This document shows positions 20,638 through 30,376 of a stretch of 64,000 bases of DNA, one piece after another. Every line of letters begins with the position of its first letter. Position 1 is the first letter of the stretch. The translations under genes were made by a program, and so were the position numbers. The DNA lies in assembly GCF_040676615.1 (NCBI RefSeq), contig NZ_JBFAPI010000001.1:496001-560000 (forward strand), written 5' to 3'. The notes under the pieces were generated by a model. The model had not been told where the DNA came from. It was given only the letters and a program-made list of their open reading frames with translations, and ran no database searches. Source of the DNA: Asanoa sp040676615. Its GTDB lineage: Bacteria; Actinomycetota; Actinomycetes; Mycobacteriales; Micromonosporaceae.

Positions 20638-21515
20638 TGCGCCTACCTTCGTGGCTCTCCCAGCACCTGACGGCGTTGCGCGCCGTACTGGTCTTCACCG
20701 TCCTCCTGGGCCTGGCCTACCCGCTCGTGATGACCGGCCTCGCCCAGGCTCCCGGCCTGCACGACAGGGCCGACGGCTCGATGATCACCACCGCCGACGG
20801 CCGGGAGGTGGGCAGCGGTCTGATCGGCCAGTCGTTCACCGACGGTGACGGCAACGCGGTGCTGACCTACTTCCAGTCCCGCCCGTCGGCGGCCGGCGAC
20901 GGCTACGACCCGACCTCGTCGGCCGCCTCCAACCTGGGCCCGGAAAGCGTCGAAGACGTGCTGCCCACACCCGGCGACGACGGTACGCAGAGCCTGCTCA
21001 CCCAGGTCTGCGCCCGCAGTCTCGAGGTCGGTGCGCGGGAAGGCGTCTCCGGCGCCCGCCCGTTCTGCACCGCCGACGGCGTCGGCGCCGTGCTCCGGGT
21101 GTTCCGGGCCCAGGGCCTGACCGGCACGGTCACCCGGGCGGTCAGCGTCAACCAGGCCTGCCCGGCCACCCCGTTCGTCGCCACCTACGAGGGCGTCGCC
21201 GTCGAATGCGGCAAGCCCGGCGAGGACTACTCGGGCGGCGTGCTGACCGCGATCCGCGGCGACGCGCCGGCCGACCCGGCGGTGCCCTCCGACGCCGTCA
21301 CGGCCAGCGGCTCGGGCCTCGACCCGCAGATCAGCACGGCGTACGCGGACCTGCAGGTCAACCGGGTCGCCCGGGAACGTGGTGCCGACCCGGCGGCGGT
21401 TCGCGCGCTGGTCGACGACAACACCGCCGGCCGCTCGCTGGGCTTCATGGGTGAGCCCGGCGTCAACGTGCTCAAGCTCAACCTCGCGCTGGACCGCGAG
21501 CTTCCGGCCCGCTGA
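20637..21515 (+). CDS. kdpC: Potassium-transporting ATPase subunit KdpC, elongated
   Basis: A 292-aa protein starting at ATG 20637. One N-terminal helix (LRAVLVFTVLLGLAYPLVMTGL) anchors an extracellular domain with family blocks GSGLIGQSFTD, YFQSRPSAAGDGYDP, SGSGLDPQISTAYADLQVNRVA and NVLKLNLALD. Typical KdpC is near 190-200 aa, so about 90-100 residues are inserted in the middle. That insert contains four Cys (VCARS, FCTADG, QACPAT, VECGKP), which outside the membrane could form two disulfides. Similar long KdpC forms may be common in actinomycetes. Confidence 0.93.
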   Translation: MRLPSWLSQHLTALRAVLVFTVLLGLAYPLVMTGLAQAPGLHDRADGSMITTADGREVGSGLIGQSFTDGDGNAVLTYFQSRPSAAGDGYDPTSSAASNLGPESVEDVLPTPGDDGTQSLLTQVCARSLEVGAREGVSGARPFCTADGVGAVLRVFRAQGLTGTVTRAVSVNQACPATPFVATYEGVAVECGKPGEDYSGGVLTAIRGDAPADPAVPSDAVTASGSGLDPQISTAYADLQVNRVARERGADPAAVRALVDDNTAGRSLGFMGEPGVNVLKLNLALDRELPAR

Positions 21516-21546
21516 CGGGTCGCTGAGAAGGCGAGGGGCGGTTCCG

Positions 21547-24135
21547 ATGGCACGCGGAGAACTGCGGATCTACCTCGGGGCCGCCCCCGGCGTGGGCAAG
21601 ACGGTGGCCATGCTCGAGGAGGCACACCGCCGCCTCGACCGGGGCACCGACGTGGTGGTCGGGCTGGTCGAGACGCACGGCCGGGCGTACACCGGTCGGA
21701 TGCTCGCCGATCTCGAAGTGGTGCCGCGGCGCGCGATGGACTACCGCGGCGTCGCGTTCACCGAACTCGACGTCGACGCGCTGCTCGCCCGGGCGCCCGA
21801 GGTGGCGCTGGTCGACGAGCTGGCTCACACCAACGTGCCCGGCTCGCGCAACGAGAAGCGCTGGCAAGACGTCCAGGAACTGCTCGACGCGGGGATCACC
21901 GTGTTGTCCACGGTGAACATCCAGCACCTGGAGTCGCTCAACGACGTGGTCGAGCAGATCACCGGCGTGGCGCAGCGGGAGACCGTGCCCGACAGCGTCG
22001 TGCGCGGCGCGGATCAGGTCGAGCTGGTCGACATGACGCCCGAGGCGCTCCGCAGGCGGATGGCGCACGGCAACGTCTACCGGCCCGACAAGATCGATGC
22101 CGCCCTGGGCAACTACTTCCGGGTCGGCAACCTCACCGCGCTGCGCGAGTTGGCCCTGCTGTGGGTCGCCGACAAGGTCGACGAGCAGCTCGAGCGCTAC
22201 CGCGCCGCCAACCGGATCGGCGCTACCTGGGAGACCCGGGAGCGGGTGGTGGTCGCGGTCACCGGCGGGCCGGAGGGCGAGACGCTGATCCGCCGGGCCG
22301 CCCGGATCGCCGCCCGTGGCAAGGGCACCGACCTGATGGCCGTGCACGTGGCCCGCTCCGACGGGCTGACCGGCGCCGACCCGGCCCTGCTGGCCAAGCA
22401 GCGGCTGCTGGTGGAGAGCCTGGGCGGCAGCTACCACCAGGTGGTCGGCGGCGACATACCGCGGGCGCTGCTCCAGTTCGCCCGCGGCGTCAACGCCACC
22501 CAACTCGTGCTCGGGGTGAGCCGGCGCGGCCGGTTCGCCCAACTGCTCGCCGCCGGCGTGGGCGTGACGACCTCGGCCCGCTCTGACACGATCGACGTGC
22601 ACCTGGTGCCGCACGACGAGGTGGGCCGGGGCCGCCGCCTGGCCGCGCCCGCGCCCGCGCTCTCGGCCCGGCGCAGACTGGTCGGCCTGGGGTTGGCGGT
22701 CGCCGGGCTGCCGGCGCTGACCGGGCTGCTGTGGCCGTTGCGACACGACCTGTCGCTGCCCAGCGAGATCCTGCTCTACCTGGCCGCCGTAGTAGGCATC
22801 GCGCTGGTCGGCGGCATCTGGCCGGCCCTGCTCGCCGCCGTCGCCGCGTCGCTGCTGATCAACTATTTCTTCACCGACCCGGTCAATACCTGGACCATCG
22901 CCGAGCGGGAGAACATCCTCGCCCTCGTCGTGTTCGTGCTGATCGCGGCGGCGGTGTCGTGGATCGTCGACGTCGCCGCCCGCCGGACCCGCGACGCCGC
23001 CCAGGCCAGCGCCGAGGCGCAGACGCTGTCCACGGTGGCCGGCAGCGTGCTGCGCGGCACCCGGCCGCTGGCCGCGCTGCTGGAGCGGCTGCGCGAGACG
23101 TTCGGGCTGGAGGCGGTCACGCTGCTGGAACGGCGGCCCGGCGCGCGGCCCGACCAGCAACGCGACCCGCGGGCCTGGTCGGTCGCCGCCTGTGTGGGCG
23201 GGCCGCCGTGCGCCGCGCCCGGCGATGCGCAGACCGAGGTGAGCGTCGACGACGGGCTGGTGCTCGCGCTGAGCGGGCGGACCGTGGCGGCCGCGGACCG
23301 GCGGCTGATCGAGGCGTTCGCCGCGCAGGCCGCGGTCGCGCTGCGGCACGAGCGGCTCGCGGCACAGGCGGCACAGGCCCGCCCGCTGGCGGAGGCAGAC
23401 CGGATGCGTACCGCCCTGCTGGCGGCCGTCAGCCACGACCTGCGTACCCCGTTGGCCTCCGCCAAGGCCGCCGTCGACAGCCTGGTCAGCCAGGAGGTGG
23501 CGTTCTCCGACGACGACCGCGACGACCTGCTGGCCACCGCCGACGAGTCCCTCGACCGGCTGGCCCGGCTGGTCGACAACCTGCTCGACCTGAGCCGGCT
23601 CCAGGCGGGCGCGCTCGGCGTGACGCTCGCCGAGATCGGCCTGGAGGACGCGGTGCCGCGGGCGCTCGACGAGTTGGGCGAGGCCGGCCGGCTGGTGCGC
23701 GCCCAGATCACCGCCGACCTGCCGGCCGTCGCCGCCGACCCGGCCCTGCTGGAACGGATCCTGGTCAACCTGATCGCCAACGCGCTGCGGTTCAGCCCGC
23801 CCGGCCGCCCGCCGCTGGTCACCGCGCGCTACCACGGTTCGCTGGTGGAGTTGCGTGTCGTCGACCGTGGCCCCGGCATCCCGGAGGCCGACCGCGACAA
23901 GGTGTTCGTGCCGTTCCAGCGGATGGGTGACCGCGACAACCACAACGGTGTCGGCCTGGGCCTGGCCCTGTCCCGCGGGCTGGCCGAGGCGATGGGCGGC
24001 ACCCTGGTGCCGGAGACCACCAATGGCGGCGGGCTGACCATGGTGCTCGCGCTGCCCGCCGCGGTGTCACCGGGCGACGGCGCGGCCACCGAGGCGGTCG
24101 AGCGGGCCGTGCGGGAGCGCCGCCACCGGCGATGA
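21547..24135 (+). CDS. kdpD: Sensor histidine kinase KdpD
   Basis: An 862-aa sensor from ATG 21547. In order: an N-terminal KdpD domain with Walker A (GAAPGVGKT, K18), a universal-stress-protein domain (about 235-360), four membrane helices (about 380-480), a GAF-like linker, then a histidine kinase core with H-box H630 (AAVSHDLRTPLAS), N-box LVNLIANALRFSP and G-boxes VDRGPGIPE and NGVGLGLALSRGL. It senses K+ limitation or c-di-AMP and normally phosphorylates KdpE. No kdpE follows: the next gene, 4 bases later, converges from the other strand. Confidence 0.95.
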   Translation: MARGELRIYLGAAPGVGKTVAMLEEAHRRLDRGTDVVVGLVETHGRAYTGRMLADLEVVPRRAMDYRGVAFTELDVDALLARAPEVALVDELAHTNVPGSRNEKRWQDVQELLDAGITVLSTVNIQHLESLNDVVEQITGVAQRETVPDSVVRGADQVELVDMTPEALRRRMAHGNVYRPDKIDAALGNYFRVGNLTALRELALLWVADKVDEQLERYRAANRIGATWETRERVVVAVTGGPEGETLIRRAARIAARGKGTDLMAVHVARSDGLTGADPALLAKQRLLVESLGGSYHQVVGGDIPRALLQFARGVNATQLVLGVSRRGRFAQLLAAGVGVTTSARSDTIDVHLVPHDEVGRGRRLAAPAPALSARRRLVGLGLAVAGLPALTGLLWPLRHDLSLPSEILLYLAAVVGIALVGGIWPALLAAVAASLLINYFFTDPVNTWTIAERENILALVVFVLIAAAVSWIVDVAARRTRDAAQASAEAQTLSTVAGSVLRGTRPLAALLERLRETFGLEAVTLLERRPGARPDQQRDPRAWSVAACVGGPPCAAPGDAQTEVSVDDGLVLALSGRTVAAADRRLIEAFAAQAAVALRHERLAAQAAQARPLAEADRMRTALLAAVSHDLRTPLASAKAAVDSLVSQEVAFSDDDRDDLLATADESLDRLARLVDNLLDLSRLQAGALGVTLAEIGLEDAVPRALDELGEAGRLVRAQITADLPAVAADPALLERILVNLIANALRFSPPGRPPLVTARYHGSLVELRVVDRGPGIPEADRDKVFVPFQRMGDRDNHNGVGLGLALSRGLAEAMGGTLVPETTNGGGLTMVLALPAAVSPGDGAATEAVERAVRERRHRR

Positions 24136-24139
24136 CCGC

Positions 24140-25540
24140 CTAGAGCCGGTGCTTCTGGACCTTGCCGAGGGCGTTGCGGGGGAGTTCCTCGACGAAGACC
24201 ACGTCGCGGGGTCGCTTGTGGTTGGACAGCTGTCCGGCCACGTGCTGGATCAGGTCGTCTCCGGTGGCGCCGTCGGCCACCACGTAGGCCACGATCCGCT
24301 GGCCCAGGTCGTCGTCGGGCCGACCGACGACCGCCGCCTCCCGGACGCCTGGGTGGGTGAGCAGGGCGTCCTCGACCTCGCCGGCGCCGACCCGGTAGCC
24401 GCCCGTCTTGATCAGGTCGGTCGAGGCGCGGCCGACGATCCGGTGCACGCCGTCGGCGTCGATCGTGGCCACGTCGCCGGTGCGGAACCAGCCGTCGCCG
24501 GTGAAGCTGGCCGAGGTCGCGTCGGGACGGCCCAGGTAGCCGTCGAACACCGTGGCGCCGCGGATCTCGAGCGCGCCCGGCGTCGTGCCGTCGTGCGGTC
24601 CCGGCGCGCCGTGTTCGTCGACCAGGCGGGTTTCGACCCCGGCGATCGGCACGCCGACGGCGCCGGGCTGCCGGTGGCCGTCGGCCCGGGTGGCGACGGT
24701 GATCAGGGTTTCGGTCATGCCGTAGCGCTCGACCGGGGCCTGACCGGTCAACTCGCGCAGCGCGGCGAAGACGCCGGCCGGCAGCGCGGCGCTGCCGGAG
24801 ACCAGCAGGCGGGCCTGCCTGAGCCGCCGCGCGGCGTGGGGGGCCGCGGCGACCCGGTGCCAGACGGTTGGCACGCCGAAGTAGAGGCTGCCGCCCGCGG
24901 CCGCCAGCAGGTCGGGGTGTGGCCGGCCGGTGTGGTGCAGGCGGCAGCCGGTGCGCAGGGCGCCGAGCACGCCCAGCACGAGCCCGTGCACGTGGTAGAG
25001 CGGCAGCGCGTGGACGAGCAGGTCGTCGGCGGTCCACCGCCACGCGTCGGCCAGGCCGTCGAGGCAGGCGGCGATCGCGTCCGGGGTGATCGGTACGCCC
25101 TTCGGCGGGCCGGTCGTGCCGGAGGTGTAGAGGACCAGGGCCGGCTTCCCCCCGGCGCGCGGATCCGTCCACGATGACCGGTCGTCGGCGCTGACGGCGA
25201 CCTGCTCGATCGCCGCGCCGGTCGCCGGCGCGCCTGGCGGGGTCAGCAGGAGGTCGGCACCCGAGTCGCGAAGGATGTGGTCGCGCTCGGCCGGGCCCGC
25301 GTCGGGTGGGACGGGGACGATCGGCACGCCGGCGCTCAGGCCGCCGAGCACCGCGGCGACGGTCTCCAGTGTGGGCGTGGCCAGCACCGCGGCGGCCCGT
25401 GCGCCGGTCAACCGCCGGGCCACGGCGCCACCGGCCGCGGCCAGGTCGGCGAACGAGAGCACGTGGTCACCGAAGCGGACGGCGCCCGGCTCGTCGGCGT
25501 CGTCGGCGGTCAGGGCTGGGAGCAGGGACACCCGGTTCAC
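24140..25540 (-). CDS. Acyl-CoA synthetase, malonyl-CoA synthetase (MatB) type
   Basis: I start it at GTG 25540 (MNRVSLLPALTADD), giving 466 aa. It is an ANL-superfamily adenylating enzyme: P-loop LYTSGTTGPPKGVPI near 145, WTADDLLVHALPLYHVHGL, the GSLYFGVPTVW substrate-pocket segment, GYLGRPDAT, GDVATIDADGVHRIVGR and the catalytic C-terminal lysine region RNALGKVQKHRL. The pocket resembles MatB enzymes that make malonyl- or methylmalonyl-CoA for polyketides and fatty acids. Convergent with kdpD, 4 bases apart. Confidence 0.85.
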   Translation of the reverse strand: MNRVSLLPALTADDADEPGAVRFGDHVLSFADLAAAGGAVARRLTGARAAAVLATPTLETVAAVLGGLSAGVPIVPVPPDAGPAERDHILRDSGADLLLTPPGAPATGAAIEQVAVSADDRSSWTDPRAGGKPALVLYTSGTTGPPKGVPITPDAIAACLDGLADAWRWTADDLLVHALPLYHVHGLVLGVLGALRTGCRLHHTGRPHPDLLAAAGGSLYFGVPTVWHRVAAAPHAARRLRQARLLVSGSAALPAGVFAALRELTGQAPVERYGMTETLITVATRADGHRQPGAVGVPIAGVETRLVDEHGAPGPHDGTTPGALEIRGATVFDGYLGRPDATSASFTGDGWFRTGDVATIDADGVHRIVGRASTDLIKTGGYRVGAGEVEDALLTHPGVREAAVVGRPDDDLGQRIVAYVVADGATGDDLIQHVAGQLSNHKRPRDVVFVEELPRNALGKVQKHRL

Positions 25541-25689
25541 GCTGCCACATCGGGGTGGGCGGGCCGCCCGTACCCCCGTCCCGGTGTCCGTAGCCGAAGG
25601 ACAACGCGCCGTAACCCTTCCGGCGGGCCGCGTGTCGTGGGAGCTTTGTGGGTACATCGGGTGGATCCCTCTCCGACGGGCGGTGACTG

Positions 25690-27171
25690 ATGGGCGAAGA
25701 GGTCGACCAGCGGGAGTTCACCCGCGAAGACCGGGCGCGCTACCGGCAGAAGGTGCGCCGCTGCCTCGACGTGTTCGCGGAGATGCTGCGCGAGTCACGC
25801 TTCGACTTCGAACGGCCGCTGACCGGGATGGAGATCGAACTCAACCTCATCGACGACTCGGCCGACCCGGCGATGCGCAACGCCGACGTCCTCGCCGCCG
25901 TCGCCGACCCGGCCTTCCAGACCGAGTTGGGCCAGTTCAACGTGGAGATCAACGTCGCGCCACGCCGGCTCGGCACGCGCGGCTCGGCCGATTTCGAGAG
26001 CGACATCCGGGCCAGCCTCAACGCCGCCGAAGACAAGGCCCGGGCGGTCGGCGCTCACATGGTCATGATCGGCATCCTGCCCACGCTGCGGCAGAGCCAC
26101 CTGACCGTCGAGTCGCTGTCGGCCAACCCGCGCTACGCCCTGATCAACGAGCAGATCTTCACGGCCCGCGGCGAAGACCTGACCATCCGCATCGACGGGG
26201 TCGAGCGCCTCAACACCACCGCCGACACGGTGGCGCCCGAGGCGGCCTGCACGAGCACCCAGTTCCACCTCCAGGTCAGCCCGACCCAGTTCGCGTCCTA
26301 CTGGAACGCCGCGCAGACCATCGCCGGCGTGCAGGTCGCGCTGGGCGCCAACTCGCCGTTCCTCTACGGCCGCGAGCTGTGGCGGGAGACCCGGATCCCG
26401 CTGTTCGAGCAGGCCACCGACACCAGATCGGAAGAGATCAAAGCGCAGGGTGTACGCCCGCGGGTCTGGTTCGGCGAGCGTTGGATCACGTCGGTGTTCG
26501 ACCTGTTCGAAGAGAACGTGCGCTATTTCCCCGCGCTGCTGCCGATCTGCGACCCGGCCGACCCCGCGGAGACGCTGTCGAACGGCGACACGCCGAGCCT
26601 GGCCGAGTTGCGGTTGCACAACGGCACCATCTACCGGTGGAACCGCCCGATCTACGACGTGGTCCGCAACCGCCCCCACCTGCGGGTCGAGAACCGCGTC
26701 CTGCCGGCGGGCCCGACCGTCGTCGACACGATCGCCAACGCGGCCTTCTACTTCGGCGCCGTCCGCACGCTGGCCGAGTCGGACCGTCCGCTGTGGTCGC
26801 AGATGTCCTTCAGCGCGGCGGAGGAGAACTTCCACAACTGCGCCCGCAACGGCATCGGCGCCCAGGTCTTCTGGCCGGGCCTGGGCTATCTCCCGGTGAC
26901 CGAGCTGGTTCTGCGCCGCCTGCTCCCCTTGGCATCGACCGGCCTTGACCGGTGGGGCGTGGACCCGGACGAACGCGACCGCCTGCTGGGCATCATCGAG
27001 CAGCGCTGCCTGTTGGGCCGCAACGGCGCGAGCTGGCAGGTCGACACCCTGCACCACCTGGAGGTGGAAGGAAACCTCGACCGCCGCGAGGCGCTACGCG
27101 AGGTCGTCCGCCGCTACGTCCCGCTGATGCACAGCAACCAGCCGGTCCACGAATGGCCGTCATCCCCGTAG
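25690..27171 (+). CDS. Glutamate-cysteine ligase family (GCS2-like) enzyme
   Basis: A 493-aa ATP-dependent carboxylate-amine ligase-fold protein. Motifs: LTGMEIELNLID near 47 and ELGQFNVEINVAPRRL near 80, which are the glutamate/Mg-ATP-binding acidic clusters of the glutamate-cysteine ligase fold; STQFHLQVSPTQFASYW; LGANSPFLYGRELWRETRIPLFEQ; and RPHLRVENRVLPAGPT. Actinomycetes use mycothiol rather than glutathione, so the product may be gamma-glutamylcysteine for ergothioneine (EgtA role) or another amide. No egt genes are adjacent, so the substrate is open. Confidence 0.75.
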   Translation: MGEEVDQREFTREDRARYRQKVRRCLDVFAEMLRESRFDFERPLTGMEIELNLIDDSADPAMRNADVLAAVADPAFQTELGQFNVEINVAPRRLGTRGSADFESDIRASLNAAEDKARAVGAHMVMIGILPTLRQSHLTVESLSANPRYALINEQIFTARGEDLTIRIDGVERLNTTADTVAPEAACTSTQFHLQVSPTQFASYWNAAQTIAGVQVALGANSPFLYGRELWRETRIPLFEQATDTRSEEIKAQGVRPRVWFGERWITSVFDLFEENVRYFPALLPICDPADPAETLSNGDTPSLAELRLHNGTIYRWNRPIYDVVRNRPHLRVENRVLPAGPTVVDTIANAAFYFGAVRTLAESDRPLWSQMSFSAAEENFHNCARNGIGAQVFWPGLGYLPVTELVLRRLLPLASTGLDRWGVDPDERDRLLGIIEQRCLLGRNGASWQVDTLHHLEVEGNLDRREALREVVRRYVPLMHSNQPVHEWPSSP

Positions 27172-27251
27172 ACCGCGCCGATCGCCTGGCCGCAACCCCG
27201 GTCCCGCCGGAGGCTTGTCCGGACCGACGCGGGTCGGCCGTGAACGGCCTC

Positions 27252-27785
27252 CTAGCGGGCTGCCGTCCAGACGGCGAAGGCGGCTCCCAGGAGAGTGAGG
27301 CCCAGCGTGGCCTGGAGAAGCAGCGCGGGGCCGAGGTGGGACCACAGGGTGGGGATGCGCGGGCGCAGGAGTTGGCCGGTCGTGATGTTGACGATGCGCT
27401 CCACTTTGGGGGGTGTGGCGCGGTCTTTCGGGCGGACGACCGTGACCTGGATGTGGTCGGCGGGTTCGAGGGCGCTCTGCGGCAGGTGCCCGTGGATCTC
27501 GACCTCGCAGAGGCGACCCGCGTCGTCGCGCAGGCGTAGCGGGGTGACCAGGAACTCCGGTGCCTTGCGGAGGTCTTTGAACCGCCTGGGCGCGCCGCCG
27601 CGGGTGCCGGACTGGAGGAGGGACATCAGGGCGCGGCCGATCAGGCGGCCTACTGTCGCCGCCGTCACGACCGCCACCAGGACTGGTTGGCCGACCTTCA
27701 TCTCGCGGGCGTAGCCGGGCATCAGCCGCACGACGCGGCCGGTCAGGATCGGGCCACTGTGGTAGAAGACGGTGTCGTTCATCAT
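27252..27785 (-). CDS. Uncharacterised membrane protein
   Basis: A 177-aa protein. A beta-rich N-terminal part (DTVFYHSGPILTGRVVRLM) is followed by a possible helix (VLVAVVTAATVGRLIGRAL), a charged middle (RRFKDLRKAPEFLVTPLRLRDDAGR) and a C-terminal membrane helix (LGPALLLQATLGLTLLGAAFAVW). The middle resembles a small beta-barrel regulatory domain. Family not recognised. It stands alone on the minus strand, 86 bases from the glycosyltransferase. Confidence 0.6.
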   Translation of the reverse strand: MMNDTVFYHSGPILTGRVVRLMPGYAREMKVGQPVLVAVVTAATVGRLIGRALMSLLQSGTRGGAPRRFKDLRKAPEFLVTPLRLRDDAGRLCEVEIHGHLPQSALEPADHIQVTVVRPKDRATPPKVERIVNITTGQLLRPRIPTLWSHLGPALLLQATLGLTLLGAAFAVWTAAR

Positions 27786-27871
27786 CGCGGGCCACCACTT
27801 TGCGTCAAGCCGTGTTCACCCAGTGTATTGATCAACACGAATGATCGCCCGTGAATGAATCGTCCGCTGGA

Positions 27872-29017
27872 TCACCCCACCGGGCGACCCGCCACCTCCT
27901 CGTAGAGCGCGACGTAGCGTTCGGCCATCGCCGCCGGGGTGAAGCGGCGGGCCGCCTCGCGCCGGCATTCGGCCGGGTCGAGCTTGCCTGCCGCCAGCAC
28001 CAGGTCGGCGAGTTCCTCTTCGGACGTGGTGAGCAGGCCCGTGCGGCCGTGCTCGATCAACTCGGGCAGGCAGCCGCGGGCCGTTGCCACCACCGGGGTG
28101 CCCAGGGCCAGCGACTCGACGACGAACGTGCCGCCGGGCTCCTCCCAGCGCAGCGGGGCGAGCATGGCGCGGGCCTCGGCGACGAGGTTGTCGCGGGCCG
28201 CGCCGGTCAGCGTGCCGACCCAGCGAACCCGGCTGCCGTCGACGAACGGGCCGACCTTCTCGCGCCAGAAGCGGACGTCGGGGTTGGCGGACGCCGCGGG
28301 GTCGCGGAGGGCGGCGGCGAGGTCGTCGGGCTGCTTGTAGGGGCCGACCGGGCCGGCCAGCACGAGGTCGAAACCGGCTTCGTGCGCCAGGCGTACGCCC
28401 AGATCCTGGCCTTTCCCGGGGGTGATGCGGCCGAGCATGACGACGTGTTCAGCGCGGTCGGGGATCGGTCGTCGCTCGGCGTCGACGGCGAGCGGGGTCG
28501 CGAGGTGGACGTGGCCTATGGCGTGCGCGCGGAGCGCGCGCGGTGCCCTCCTCAGCTGAGCGGCGCTGACGCCGTTGACGCTGATCCGGCCGCCGCCGTC
28601 GAAGGCGCCGTAGAGCTCCGGATGCTTGGCCAGGTCCCAGTGCAGGGTGTGCAGGACGGGTGTCGCGGTCGGCTCCATCGCGGCCAGCATGGCCAGGCCG
28701 ATCGCCTCGACGTGGTCGTGCACTAAATCGATGTCGTCGCGTTGCCGGACCGCGCGGACAACGGCCGCCTGGTGCGCGGTGGCCACGCCGTTGGCCTGGT
28801 TGTAGGGCCGCTGCAGCCAACCGAACTGCCCGTCCGGGAAGGGCGCGAGCAGTTCGTCGACGGGTTCGGTGCTGGTGCCCACGGAGGCGAGCACCACGGT
28901 GACGCCGAGCCGGCGTAGCTCCGGCACCAGCGTCGCGACGATATTCTCGATGCCGCCGTAGCCCTGCGGCGGGACGGGCAACCAGGGCCCGGCGTTGACC
29001 AGCACGGTGAAGGTCAT
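27872..29017 (-). CDS. GT4-family glycosyltransferase
   Basis: A 381-aa GT-B glycosyltransferase. The N-terminal acceptor motif is PPQGYGGIENIVATLVPEL, the mid-chain VVMLGRITPGKGQDLGVRLA opens the donor domain, and the C-terminal retaining motif WEEPGGTFVVESLALGTPVVA carries the catalytic EX7E-type glutamates. It follows gpgS on the same strand after 37 bases. By context it may extend a glucosylglycerate-based glycan, but the donor and acceptor cannot be read from sequence. Confidence 0.85.
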   Translation of the reverse strand: MTFTVLVNAGPWLPVPPQGYGGIENIVATLVPELRRLGVTVVLASVGTSTEPVDELLAPFPDGQFGWLQRPYNQANGVATAHQAAVVRAVRQRDDIDLVHDHVEAIGLAMLAAMEPTATPVLHTLHWDLAKHPELYGAFDGGGRISVNGVSAAQLRRAPRALRAHAIGHVHLATPLAVDAERRPIPDRAEHVVMLGRITPGKGQDLGVRLAHEAGFDLVLAGPVGPYKQPDDLAAALRDPAASANPDVRFWREKVGPFVDGSRVRWVGTLTGAARDNLVAEARAMLAPLRWEEPGGTFVVESLALGTPVVATARGCLPELIEHGRTGLLTTSEEELADLVLAAGKLDPAECRREAARRFTPAAMAERYVALYEEVAGRPVG

Positions 29018-29054
29018 GCCGGCGCCCCGGATATTCGTGGGTCGCGGCCGTTCT

Positions 29055-30086
29055 TCATGCCGCCACCCGGCTGCGACGTCGCCTGGTTTGCAGGTCGGCC
29101 ATGTCGCGCATCGGTGGGCGCTCCTGCACGGAGACGTCGGTGACGACGATCTCGCGGTCGAGGTTGGGCAGTGAGTCGGTGCCGCCGCGGCGGAACTGGG
29201 TGAGCAGCGTCGAGGGCTGCGTATCGGCGGTGACCCAGCCTTGGCGCTGGAGGCGTACCCAGACCGTGTGCATGATCTGCGCCGACATCCGGCCGAGCGC
29301 CTCGGTGCTCTGGTGGCGGTGGCGCCGTTCGCCGAGGTCGACCTGGGCCAGGGCGTCGAGCCCGACCAGGTCGAGCAGGTCGATCAGCATGGCGATCTCG
29401 ACCCCGTAGCCGGAGACGAACGGGAGCTTCTCCAGCAGCGTGCGACGGCCCGCGTACTCGCCGGCCAGTGGCTGGACGAACCCGGACAGCTCGGGCCAGA
29501 AGAGGTTGAGCAGCGGCCGGGCCGTCAGCTCGGTCACCCGGCCGCCGCCGTCGGCCTCGACCACACCGGCCGAATGGTGCAGGCCGCGGTGGTAGAAGCC
29601 TTTGACGTAGCCGACGCTCTGGTCGGTGAGCAGCGGCCCGACCAGCCCGGTGACGAACCTGGCGTCGAAGTCTTCGAGGTCGCCGTCGACGAACGCCACG
29701 ACGTCGCCGCTGGCGGCCACGAGCCCGGCCCACAGGGCGTCGCCCTTGCCTTCCAGCCGCGGCAGGCCGCGGGTCATCTGGTCCTGGCTGACCACGTGCG
29801 CGCCGGCCGCGGCCGCCACCCGGGCGGTCGCGTCGGACGACCTCGAGTCGACCACGATCAGCTCGTCGACCAGGTGGACCCGTTCAACGAGCTGTTGCCG
29901 GATGGTCGCCACGATCGCTCCGATCGTGGCTTCCTCATTGCGGGCGGGAATGACCACGCTCACCGTCGTGCCGCGCTTGGCGGCGACGAGCTGGCGCGGC
30001 GTCCATTGCCCGGCTGATCCGGTGCGGTAGGTCGACCAGGCCTCGACCACTGGTGAAACGCTTGTTCGCGAGTGCCACACAGGCAC
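29055..30086 (-). CDS. gpgS: Glucosyl-3-phosphoglycerate synthase
   Basis: A 343-aa GT-A (GT81-like) glycosyltransferase, transferring glucose from NDP-glucose to 3-phosphoglycerate. Key segments: VSVVIPARNEEATIGAIV near 42, VVDSRSSDATARVA, the metal-binding DGD in VAFVDGDLEDFD, GYVKGFYHR, and ELSGFVQPLAGEYAG with SGYGVEIAMLIDLL. Such enzymes start glucosylglycerate and, in mycobacteria, methylglucose lipopolysaccharide synthesis. A glucosyl-3-phosphoglycerate phosphatase is not seen nearby. First gene of a two-gene minus-strand unit. Confidence 0.88.
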   Translation of the reverse strand: MPVWHSRTSVSPVVEAWSTYRTGSAGQWTPRQLVAAKRGTTVSVVIPARNEEATIGAIVATIRQQLVERVHLVDELIVVDSRSSDATARVAAAAGAHVVSQDQMTRGLPRLEGKGDALWAGLVAASGDVVAFVDGDLEDFDARFVTGLVGPLLTDQSVGYVKGFYHRGLHHSAGVVEADGGGRVTELTARPLLNLFWPELSGFVQPLAGEYAGRRTLLEKLPFVSGYGVEIAMLIDLLDLVGLDALAQVDLGERRHRHQSTEALGRMSAQIMHTVWVRLQRQGWVTADTQPSTLLTQFRRGGTDSLPNLDREIVVTDVSVQERPPMRDMADLQTRRRRSRVAA

Positions 30087-30376
30087 ACCCCCAGACGCGA
30101 TCCGCTGTGCCTAATTAAGTTTCTTCTGTGCCATCAGCGGGGCTGTGGCCCTCGAAGCGCCGGTCAATTTCCCCGGTTTGCCCGCCCCAAACTGTGCCCG
30201 CTTTTACACATACTGATCATCGAATTGCGCATTGCCCACTCACCTGTGTGAACGTTTGATGACGCGGGAAGTGTCGATGGTTCCCGAGGTCCGCCACATA
30301 TCAGATGTTTGATCCGAATACGCCGGTGGCAAAAGTAACCCCTGTGACGGTGACGTTCGAGGTGAAAGGTCGGCTT

